From Desulfobacteraceae bacterium (GTDB taxonomy: Bacteria; Desulfobacterota; DSM-4660; Desulfatiglandales; Desulfatiglandaceae), in NCBI GenBank assembly GCA_020349865.1, contig CP070700.1, positions 4,487,577-4,495,279 on the forward strand: 7,703 bases of DNA, given 5' to 3'. The translations under genes were made by a program, and so were the position numbers. Positions 1 through 4,880 of the stretch are shown here, one piece after another; positions within the stretch are counted from its first letter, which is position 1; each line of letters opens with the position of its first letter. The notes under the pieces were generated by a model, which made no database searches, was not told the origin of the DNA, and saw only the letters and a list, made by a program, of their open reading frames with translations.

Positions 1-1
1 A

Positions 2-148
2 AATGGGAGCGTTGGGGAACGGGCAACTGCCGAAGACTTAATGAAAAAGATCCAGCAAAAAAACCACAGTCTTGGGGCTCCTAACTTCTGCCCTCAAGGG
101 GGCGGAGCCTGTCCAACGCAAGCGCCTATGATCAACTGGAGGTTCTGA
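2..148 (+). CDS. possible 3' end of an upstream gene (partial, unidentified)
   Basis: Frame 2 is open from the left edge and ends in TGA at 146-148, only 3 bases before the ATG of the kinase-like gene. That spacing would suit the tail of an upstream operon member. The roughly 48 visible residues begin hydrophilic and helix-like (RATAEDLMKKIQQKN) and end in a Cys/Gly/Pro-rich stretch. I do not recognise the family. In polysaccharide operons the gene before such an ATPase is often a chain-length determinant, but nothing here proves it. The two other forward frames stop earlier (39-41 and near 90), so this could also be chance. Confidence 0.3.
   Translation, partial: NGSVGERATAEDLMKKIQQKNHSLGAPNFCPQGGGACPTQAPMINWRF
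138..142 (+). promoter_or_regulatory. Shine-Dalgarno GGAGG for the kinase-like gene
   Basis: GGAGG lies 9 bases before the ATG at 152. It supports 152 as the true start, rather than the internal ATG at 350, which has no such site before it. Confidence 0.7.
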
Positions 149-151
149 TCC

Positions 152-898
152 ATGGGAAAGACGCATGAAGCCCTCAAAAGGAGCGAAGAAGCTTATCAGG
201 CCAAATTCCAGGAGGATTCGCACAAACCACAAAATGAGAGCGTGACGGAGCCGACTGATGAGATTTCGACTTGAGCGCCCAATGAATGGTATGCGAATTT
301 CAAGGCCAACCTATTCACCCGTTATACTGAGGGAACCATCAAGACCGTTATGTTCGCCGGCACGGCACAAGGAGTGGGGGTCTCAGCAACCACCGTCAAC
401 TTTGCCGCCACCCTGGCCCGAGATTCCAAACGTAAGGTAATCCTTGTTGATGGCAACCTGAGGACTCCCCGTCTTCACAAGGTCTTCAAAATCGAACAAG
501 CCCCGGGTCTCGCCGATATCATTACTAATAGTTACACGTGCACATTCCCGGCGAACAAGATGAGGCCGGGGAACCTTTTTGTGCTTAGCTGCGGTAGTAC
601 TCACACTGGACGCGTTGCCCTTTTTGAATCCAGGCGGTTCGACCGGTTCCTCAATATGATGCGTAAGAAGTTTGACCACGTTATCCTGGATGCCCCTCCC
701 TTCCCTGTCTTTCCGGAGTCTCAGGTCCTCTGCGCAAAAGTGGATGGAGTGGTTTTGGTGGTAGGGGCCGGAAAGACGCGCCGCCAGGTTGCGCTCACGG
801 CAAAAGAGGAGCTTGAAAGCGCGGGAGGTAAGCTCCTCGGCTTGGTCGTCAACAAAAGAAAATACCACATCCCGGAGTGGATTTACCGGCGATTGTAG
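152..898 (+). pseudogene. BY-kinase/MinD-type exopolysaccharide ATPase, interrupted by an in-frame TGA
   Basis: CpsD/CapB-like P-loop ATPases pair with Wzz-type membrane proteins and control polysaccharide chain length. The frame starts at ATG 152 (MGKTHEALKRSEEAYQAK, a leader typical of this family). It meets TGA at 272-274 (codon 41) and then stays open to TAG at 896-898. The part just after the stop (APNEWYANFKANLFTRYTEG) is the usual conserved entry to the ATPase domain, so both pieces are one gene. Walker A is degenerate (GTAQGVGVSATT, codons 70-81): Val replaces the usual Lys. Walker A' (VILVDGNLRTP, Asp at codon 100) and Walker B (VILDAPP, Asp at codon 180) are kept. It ends YHIPEWIYRRL with no C-terminal tyrosine cluster, so autokinase activity is doubtful. 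ATG 350 could start a 182-residue piece, but it lacks a ribosome binding site and the entry segment. Alternatives are a sequencing error or readthrough. Confidence 0.8.
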
Positions 899-902
899 TC
901 TT

Positions 903-1026
903 ATCTCACGCAGAGAAACTGAGGCAGGTGTGCAGATGAGAAAGTGAGCGGGTGAGAAAAGACAATCTCACACAGAGGCACTGAGAAAGGTGGGCAGGTG
1001 TGAAAGTGGACTGGTAAAGATACAAA
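903..1026 (+). repeat. two-copy tandem repeat, period 62 bp
   Basis: Positions 903-964 and 965-1026 align without gaps at a period of 62, matching at roughly three quarters or more of positions. Both begin ATCTCAC.CAGAG..ACTGAG and share GAAAGTG further on. The core resembles the CTCACGCAGAGACGCAGAG-type dispersed intergenic motif known from many bacterial genomes. No open frame is evident. It fills the gap between the ATPase gene and the antitoxin. Confidence 0.75.
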
Positions 1027-1119
1027 CTCTTGACCTCTTGATCATGATGGGATCCATTACGTTGGCGCTAAAAACTGAACTTACGTGACCCTTTGACGAA
1101 TATTAATTGTGATAACCAA

Positions 1120-1125
1120 TATAAT
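1120..1125 (+). promoter_or_regulatory. candidate -10 box for the Phd/YefM antitoxin
   Basis: A perfect TATAAT lies 17 bases before the ATG. The nearest -35-like hexamer, TTGACG (1093-1098), is 21 bases away, which is too far for a standard sigma-70 promoter. The box also lies within TAATT (1104-1108) ... AATTA (1123-1127), short inverted arms that could be part of an autoregulatory operator. Weak evidence. Confidence 0.35.
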
Positions 1126-1142
1126 TAGTACACGGAGAGACA

Positions 1143-1331
1143 ATGGAGCATCTTCAACAAACCCTACCGATTACCAAGGTAAAGCGAGAACTTTTCGACA
1201 TCTTGAAGGTTATGGAGAAGGAGAATGCGACTATCACGCTCACAAGAAACGGTGAGGCTGTGAGGGTTATGATGACCCCTAAGCGATATACAACACTGCT
1301 GGAGACCATCGAAATTTTAGGGAACAAATAG
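1143..1331 (+). CDS. Phd/YefM-family antitoxin, orphan and C-terminally truncated
   Basis: The 62-residue product matches the N-terminal DNA-binding fold of Phd/YefM antitoxins. LPITKVKRELFDILK is the first strand-helix, ATITLTRNGEAVRVMMTPKRY is the hallmark TRNG...V..P..Y segment, and LLETIEIL is the next helix. These proteins bind and repress their own promoter and neutralise a partner toxin (RelE, ParE, Doc or PIN) through a flexible C-terminus. GGAG at 1134-1137 lies 5 bases before the ATG. The frame stops at TAG 1329-1331, just where the toxin-binding tail should follow, and a tail-like sequence continues in the same frame beyond it. No toxin gene follows. The product may still bind DNA but probably lacks its neutralising region. 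Confidence 0.8.
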   Translation: MEHLQQTLPITKVKRELFDILKVMEKENATITLTRNGEAVRVMMTPKRYTTLLETIEILGNK

Positions 1332-1391
1332 ACATCAGAATCGCTGATGGCGTCTACAAAGGACTTCAAAGCCGATCGGATTCCCTCTTAA
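1332..1391 (+). pseudogene. detached C-terminal tail of the Phd/YefM antitoxin
   Basis: Directly after the TAG at 1329-1331, the same frame reads TSESLMASTKDFKADRIPS and ends at TAA 1389-1391. It lines up without a gap with the family's usual tail, of the type ..ESL..S..D.K.GR, at the expected distance from the LLETIEIL helix. The simplest reading is a GAG or AAG codon turned into TAG in a once longer gene. The comparison is from memory of the family. Confidence 0.6.
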
Positions 1392-1620
1392 CCATAATCC
1401 AGATTTGACCTCAATCCACATTATTTCTTTTAAGCCTTCTGCGGTTCGAGATTCCTTGTTCGATATTCGATATTTTATATGCCCCATTTACCATTCGGCT
1501 GTTTAATCATTTCACTATGCAACCTTTCGACTAGTAAACCACTTAACCATTTGACCATTAAACAACCATTTGACTAAATCCCTCCGACCATAAGGAGTTT
1601 CTCCCCTGTCCCTCACACAT
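1392..1620 (+). repeat. gene-free spacer with short degenerate repeats
   Basis: No credible gene. The stretch holds a heptamer tandem (TTCGATA twice, 1459-1472) and a series of CATTTgAC-like units from about 1485 to 1582. The best of these, AACCATTTGAC, occurs at 1545-1555 and again at 1563-1573. The end of this series (1543-1582) recurs at 2909-2948 and is listed separately. Confidence 0.55.
1543..1582 (+). repeat. 40-bp direct repeat, copy A (left of MNT-HEPN)
   Basis: Positions 1543-1582 match 2909-2948 at 38 of 40 bases, both starting TTAACCATTTGACCAT and ending CCATTTGACTAAATCCC. A shared TTCGACTA precedes both copies (1526-1533 and 2900-2907). The two copies are in the same orientation and bracket the MNT-HEPN operon. 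Confidence 0.85.
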
Positions 1621-1649
1621 TTGATTGGATTAAAAAAAAGTGCTATAAT
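1621..1649 (+). promoter_or_regulatory. sigma-70-type promoter of the MNT-HEPN operon
   Basis: -35 TTGATT (1621-1626), a 17-base spacer with an A-run, and a perfect -10 TATAAT (1644-1649) preceded by TGC, which gives an extended -10. Transcription should start near 1656, leaving a leader of about 90 bases before the ATG at 1749. Confidence 0.75.
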
Positions 1650-1653
1650 TTTA

Positions 1654-1669
1654 CTCACCAAAAGGTGAG
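1654..1669 (+). promoter_or_regulatory. inverted repeat at the transcription start (operator or leader hairpin)
   Basis: CTCACC (1654-1659), AAAA, GGTGAG (1664-1669): perfect 6-base arms placed where transcription should begin. It could be a repressor site for autoregulation, or a 5'-end hairpin in the mRNA. Position is the main support. Confidence 0.45.
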
Positions 1670-1748
1670 ACCTTACGCAGTATTGCATTATGAGGGGTAT
1701 TTACAGAAATCGCCGGCCTGTTTCGCATTTTAGGTGAAAAGTTAAAAA

Positions 1749-2168
1749 ATGAAAAATAAGCTCAATCGATTATCCCTGCCGAAAAAGCAAGAAGTGATAA
1801 AACGTCTTGCAGCGTTGACTAAACGCCAAAGAGAAGTAGTATTTGCTTATCTGTATGGCTCGTTCATCGAGGATGTGCCGTTTCACGATATTGACATAGG
1901 TATTTACGTCTCAGGAATTGGGAAGGTGAAGGCGGGCGCTTTTACTGTTGGATTTGCCCACAGACTGAGCAAGGAGCTTGGGTTTGACGTAGACGTCCGT
2001 GTCTTAAATTTTGCTCCTGTGTCCTTTGTTTATCACGTCATTTGCGGCCAGGTTTTTTTTGATAGGGTCCCTGAAATCCGAACCAGAATAATAGAAAATT
2101 CCATCAAAAGATATCTGGACCTAAAACCTGTGCTCCATTGGGCTATGAAGGAGGCGTTTGTCACATGA
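1749..2168 (+). CDS. MNT-type nucleotidyltransferase, MntA-like antitoxin of a HEPN-MNT module
   Basis: The 139-residue protein is a minimal nucleotidyltransferase. The active site is GS (37-38) followed by DID (47-49) in YLYGSFIEDVPFHDIDIG, with FDVDVRV (79-85) supplying the likely third carboxylate (Asp82). In characterised MntA/HepT pairs this enzyme is the antitoxin: it transfers AMP from ATP onto a tyrosine of the HEPN toxin and silences its RNase activity. The gap between GS and DxD is 8 residues here, against 10 in the commonly quoted MntA motif, but all key residues are present. AGGTG at 1732-1736 lies 12 bases before the ATG, a weak site. The stop overlaps the start of the HEPN gene (ATGA at 2165-2168), so the two are probably translationally coupled. 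Confidence 0.88.
   Translation: MKNKLNRLSLPKKQEVIKRLAALTKRQREVVFAYLYGSFIEDVPFHDIDIGIYVSGIGKVKAGAFTVGFAHRLSKELGFDVDVRVLNFAPVSFVYHVICGQVFFDRVPEIRTRIIENSIKRYLDLKPVLHWAMKEAFVT
2148..2154 (+). promoter_or_regulatory. Shine-Dalgarno AAGGAGG inside the MNT gene, sets the HEPN start
   Basis: AAGGAGG lies 10 bases before ATG 2165. The other in-frame ATG (2138) lies upstream of this site, so 2165 is the better start. Confidence 0.75.
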
Positions 2169-2581
2169 TTCTCAATCAAGAACTTATCCGCACTCGTTGC
2201 CAGAAAATTTTCGAGTCCATAGATCGTCTTGAAAAAATCAGGAACGATCCGAGAGAAGCGTTCCTGGAAAACCAGGATACAAAAGATATTGCCTGTTATC
2301 GCTTACTTGCGGCGATCGAAGCCGCCTTGGGCATCAGTTATCATATCGCAGCCAAAAAACTCAAAAAGGTCCCTGAACAATACCCGGAATGTTTTGCCCT
2401 TCTTAGCGATGCCGGGATAATTTCGTCAGAGTTGTCGGAAAATTTGCAAAAGATGGCCCGTTTCCGCAACCTCCTGGTTCATATGTACTGGACCATTGAT
2501 TATGAGGCCGTTTACCAATACATTCGCAACGGTCTGAATGACCTGCGCCGCTTCTCTGAAATCACGATTAGCTTAGTGTAA
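2165..2581 (+). CDS. HEPN-domain RNase toxin, HepT-like (DUF86)
   Basis: The 138-residue all-helical HEPN protein is the toxin partner of the preceding nucleotidyltransferase. The diagnostic RX4HXY motif is intact: R101-NLLV-H106-M-Y108. Arg and His form the RNase centre in HEPN dimers, and the Tyr is the residue AMPylated by MntA in studied systems. Upstream helices carry DTKDIACYRLLAAIEAALGISYHI (39-61; Asp38, Asp41 and the Arg after Tyr), as usual in DUF86 proteins. ATG 2165 is chosen over ATG 2138 because AAGGAGG is at 2148-2154 and the ATGA overlap with the MNT stop is the normal arrangement for this operon type. Both genes look complete, so the module is probably functional. A short GC hairpin with a T-run follows. 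Confidence 0.88.
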   Translation: MILNQELIRTRCQKIFESIDRLEKIRNDPREAFLENQDTKDIACYRLLAAIEAALGISYHIAAKKLKKVPEQYPECFALLSDAGIISSELSENLQKMARFRNLLVHMYWTIDYEAVYQYIRNGLNDLRRFSEITISLV

Positions 2582-2588
2582 AGGCGCC

Positions 2589-2606
2589 GGGGATTACCCC
2601 ATTTTT
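2589..2606 (+). terminator. weak intrinsic terminator candidate after HEPN
   Basis: GGGG (2589-2592), ATTA loop, CCCC (2597-2600), then ATTTTT. The stem is only 4 pairs, but its place 8 bases after the HEPN stop fits an operon end. Confidence 0.4.
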
Positions 2607-2653
2607 CCCGATTTTACCTAATACGCCTACGTCTCATTGCTCAAGCGGTAACA

Positions 2654-2799
2654 CCCTGAGGCCTTTGAAAAATGTCCAATTTTGGTCAAGATCAAGGAAG
2701 GCGATAATTTTAACCGCAGGAATATATTGAATATTTCGAGGATCGAAATTTGAGCCTGACGCAGAGATTGAGCAAAAGGGGGTGTTTTGCAAAGGTCTC
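2654..2799. repeat. suspected dispersed intergenic element
   Basis: This gene-free stretch runs from about CCTGAGGCCTTTGAAAA to GCAAAGGTCTC. It contains AAGATCAAGGAAGGCG, TTTTAACCGCAGGAATA and GAGCCTGACGCAGAGATTGA. The wording strongly recalls an intergenic element I associate with many copies in deltaproteobacterial genomes, where it often gives rise to spurious hypothetical proteins such as the minus-strand frame at 2710-2892. That is memory, not a search result. No second copy lies in this window. Its function is unknown to me. Confidence 0.4.
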
Positions 2800-2832
2800 A
2801 CCCTCATTCATGTTATTAAACCACCATTTCTG

Positions 2833-2860
2833 CTGGTGCGAGCCTAACAGGCTCCACCGG
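2833..2860. other. strong stem-loop in the spacer
   Basis: CTGGTG-c-GAGCCT, loop AAC, AGGCTC-CACCGG. The arms pair over about 12 positions with one bulged C and one G-T wobble. Neither strand has a T-run after it, so it is not a standard terminator. It may be a structured RNA segment or the end of a repeat element. Confidence 0.55.
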
Positions 2861-2908
2861 TCAACACTCCCTTTGTCGCATGTTTGGAACATTCCGCCAT
2901 TCGACTAT

Positions 2909-2948
2909 TTAACCATTTGACCATACAACAACCATTTGACTAAATCCC
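2909..2948 (+). repeat. 40-bp direct repeat, copy B (right of MNT-HEPN)
   Basis: Second copy of the 1543-1582 repeat in the same orientation, with two mismatches (at the centre). The stretch that follows (2949-2990) contains no gene. Confidence 0.85.
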
Positions 2949-2990
2949 GATTCAATGTTTGACACCAATCCTTTGAGGAACGAATCCATT

Positions 2991-3245
2991 TCACATGGTT
3001 TTTTCTTGCTGTACTCTTTCATGTAACCATATTTTTATCAATGCTCCGCGGTCAACACCAATGCTTTCTCTAATGCGATCGATCTCTTTCACCAGCTCCT
3101 CTGCTACATCGAGCGTAATGCGCACTTTCTTCCCGTGCCTGGTAATTTTGGCCTTCGACATATCTGTGAGGTCGTGGATATCCTCACCACTGTCGAATCG
3201 TTGATCAAATTCTTCCGTGCTTTTAGCTATTTTCTTTTTGGTCAT
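2991..3245 (-). CDS. CopG/BrnA-type ribbon-helix-helix antitoxin
   Basis: The 84-residue basic protein has a ribbon-helix-helix domain in its second half. KKVRITLDVAEELVKEIDRI gives the DNA-contacting strand and first helix, and GVDRGALIKIWLHERVQ gives the second helix. The N-terminal part (STEEFDQRFDSGEDIHDLTD) is the acidic segment typical of antitoxins partnered with BrnT/DUF497 toxins. AAGGAG (3261-3256, minus strand) lies 10 bases before the ATG. The gene follows the BrnT-like frame on the same strand, and their ends overlap when the toxin frame is read through its stop. This toxin-then-antitoxin order is normal for BrnTA. The antitoxin appears intact, presumably autoregulating and neutralising a toxin that is itself damaged here. 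Confidence 0.82.
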   Translation of the reverse strand: MTKKKIAKSTEEFDQRFDSGEDIHDLTDMSKAKITRHGKKVRITLDVAEELVKEIDRIRESIGVDRGALIKIWLHERVQQEKTM

Positions 3246-3543
3246 TTAATTGCGTCTCCTTCTTTCTGGCGCGTCTCACCGATATGATTCGTATTGCATC
3301 GCCGCGCCGAGTAAAAATGCCTGTCTACACTTTTTCTTCTATTTTCCCCATGAGAATGCTTCTATCCTCAAGAGGATATGAAGCCTGAATTTCAACGCGG
3401 TTGATATCATTCCATAATTCCGTTGCTACATTAAAATCAATACCGTGTTTGATCTTGTTAATACGGCTCTTTTCATCGTCCCAATCAAATTTCCTACACA
3501 AATTACAGATAATTTGTACAAAATTGCAACAAAAAAATATCAC
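3223..3543 (-). pseudogene. BrnT-family (DUF497) ribonuclease toxin, interrupted by TAG
   Basis: BrnT toxins are small RelE-fold RNases. FDWDDEKSRINKIKHGIDF is their signature N-terminus, followed by the SYPLEDRSILMGKIEEKV strand region. The frame then meets TAG at 3327-3325, where relatives have Trp (..K.W..IFT.R..). It continues in the same frame as TGIFTRRGDAIRIISVRRARKKE, the conserved C-terminus, to TAA at 3225-3223, overlapping the antitoxin start by about 20 bases as normal BrnTA genes do. A TGG to TAG change explains this. The open frame begins at GTG 3543, but the family core begins at 3489 and TTG 3501 would give about 92 residues, the usual size; the true start is unsettled. The truncated product lacks the C-terminal catalytic strands, so the toxin is probably dead unless the stop is suppressed. 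Confidence 0.75.
3498..3517. promoter_or_regulatory. 20-bp palindrome before brnT core (candidate operator)
   Basis: ACAAATTA (3498-3505), CAGA, TAATTTGT (3510-3517): perfect 8-base arms. It lies directly at the start of the conserved BrnT coding region and overlaps the extra N-terminal codons given by the GTG start. That suits a ribbon-helix-helix autoregulatory site and favours a downstream translation start near 3501. Confidence 0.5.
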
Positions 3544-3565
3544 TGTGATCTTTATGAGCTTAGTG

Positions 3566-3600
3566 ACCCTGAGCCATGTCGAAGGGGAGCGGGCGTGAGG
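3566..3600 (+). repeat. 35-bp direct repeat, copy A (before the aminotransferase)
   Basis: Positions 3566-3600 match 6725-6759 at 34 of 35 bases (ACCCTGAGCCAT.TCGAAGG, then GGAGCGGGCGTGAGG). The left part resembles the widespread CCTGAGCCTGTCGAAGG-type dispersed motif. It lies about 110 bases before a sugar gene. Confidence 0.85.
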
Positions 3601-3707
3601 CAGTCTTCAATTCATCTTATATTTAACTCGGTGATGCCTCGGCGGTCGTTGCACCTCCAGTCCCACGCATTGTTGGCCTAGCCGTGAGCAAAGGAACAGT
3701 AACTAAA

Positions 3708-4832
3708 ATGAGAAATTCAAACACCATTTCATTAAGCGACCCGGTATTGGGTGAGGAAGAAAAGCAGGTCCTGTGTTCCGTCATCGACAGCGGATGGATC
3801 ACCATGGGGGACAGGGTATTAGCCCTGGAAAGGGCTTTTGCTAGCCTCCACGGCGCCAAGGACGCCGTAGCGGTGAATTCCTGCACAGCGGCCCTCCACC
3901 TGTGCTTGCTTATCGCGGGTATCGGCCCGGGTGACGAGGTCCTCGTCCCCTCCCTTACGTTTGTCGCCACGGTAAATGCCATTCTTTATTGCGGCGCCAC
4001 ACCGGTTTTTGTGGACCTGCAGGATGCCCACGTGCCACACATTTCCCTTGACGATGCGGAACAGAGCTGCACGCCCAGGACAAAAGCCGTGATCGTTATG
4101 CATTACGGGGGATATCTTATGGATCTCCCTCGGTGGCGGACTTTCGCCGACACCAATGGCTTGATGCTGATTGAGGATGCCGCACACGCACCTGCCGTAG
4201 GCGAAGTGGGGCGACTGAGCGATGCCGCGGCCTTCAGTTTCTTTACCAACAAGAATATGACGACGGCTGAAGGCGGAATAATCCTTGTCCGGGATGATTC
4301 AGCGCTCGAGAGCCTGCGCCGCATGCGTTCTCACGGCATGACGACGCTCACACTGGATCGCTATCGCGGTCACGCCTATTCCTATGACGTCAGCATGCTC
4401 GGCCACAACTATCGGATGGATGAACTGCGGGCAGCACTGGGGCTTGTACAATTGGATCGGTTACTGAAGTTTAACGCTCGAAGACGAAAGCTCACCCGCT
4501 TCTATAGAAAACGGCTTGCAGATGATGTTCCCGAAGTTTCCGTTCCTTTTGGATCATATCATGAAACAGCAGCGCACCTCATGCCCATCTTACTGCCACG
4601 GAATGTGGATCGGAAAAGCGTCATGGAGTCTTTACGCCGGGCTGGTATCCAGACAAGCATCCACTATCCTCCCGTGCACAAATTCAGTTACTATCGAGAT
4701 CGATTCCCCGGTAATTCGCTTTTAAATACTGAAAACTTCTTTGCCAGAGAGTTGACCCTGCCGCTTCATCCGGGATTGACTGAGGGTGACGTGGATAGGG
4801 TTGTGGAGGCACTCAAACAAGCACTACAATAG
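3708..4832 (+). CDS. DegT/DnrJ/EryC1/StrS-family nucleotide-sugar aminotransferase
   Basis: This PLP-dependent enzyme transfers an amino group, usually from glutamate, to a keto-sugar nucleotide and so makes an amino sugar for a surface polysaccharide. The visible 374 residues are full length for the family. Landmarks: substrate and PLP phosphate loop NSCTAALHL (57-65); LIEDAAHAP with the PLP-nitrogen Asp (157); AFSFFTNKNMTTAEGG with the Schiff-base Lys (182). The usual GEGG after the lysine reads AEGG. Start: ATG 3708 matches the family N-terminus (NTISLSDPVLGEEE) and has AAGGA at 3691-3695, 12 bases upstream. GTG 3684 would add 8 residues without a clear ribosome binding site. The exact sugar cannot be told from sequence. 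The epimerase remnant behind it would have worked in the same nucleotide-sugar pool. Confidence 0.92.
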   Translation: MRNSNTISLSDPVLGEEEKQVLCSVIDSGWITMGDRVLALERAFASLHGAKDAVAVNSCTAALHLCLLIAGIGPGDEVLVPSLTFVATVNAILYCGATPVFVDLQDAHVPHISLDDAEQSCTPRTKAVIVMHYGGYLMDLPRWRTFADTNGLMLIEDAAHAPAVGEVGRLSDAAAFSFFTNKNMTTAEGGIILVRDDSALESLRRMRSHGMTTLTLDRYRGHAYSYDVSMLGHNYRMDELRAALGLVQLDRLLKFNARRRKLTRFYRKRLADDVPEVSVPFGSYHETAAHLMPILLPRNVDRKSVMESLRRAGIQTSIHYPPVHKFSYYRDRFPGNSLLNTENFFARELTLPLHPGLTEGDVDRVVEALKQALQ

Positions 4833-4880
4833 GACATACATTATCGCAGTCTTCGACCCTGAGGCCCCGGCCTGAGCGAC

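Noticed and set aside
38..232. Minus-strand open frame of 64 codons at the left edge
   Set aside because: Antisense to the well-supported leader of the kinase-like gene (ATG 152 with GGAGG); no recognisable protein and no ribosome binding site.
272..274. TGA as selenocysteine in the ATPase
   Set aside because: The codon lies in a variable linker, not at a redox or catalytic site. No convincing SECIS-type hairpin was found just downstream, and the family is not known to contain selenocysteine.
383..868. Long minus-strand frame opposite the ATPase
   Set aside because: Shadow of the coding strand; the plus strand carries Walker motifs and family signatures.
1459..1582. CRISPR-like array in the CATTTgAC repeats
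   Set aside because: Units are short, unevenly spaced and degenerate, with no constant spacer length; no cas gene nearby.
2710..2892. Minus-strand 60-codon frame
   Set aside because: Lies inside the suspected dispersed element and the hairpin; the translation has no domain features and looks like a repeat-derived spurious protein.
3445..3681. Plus-strand frames opposite brnT and in the following spacer
   Set aside because: They overlap the BrnT signature on the other strand and the 35-bp repeat; no protein-like features.
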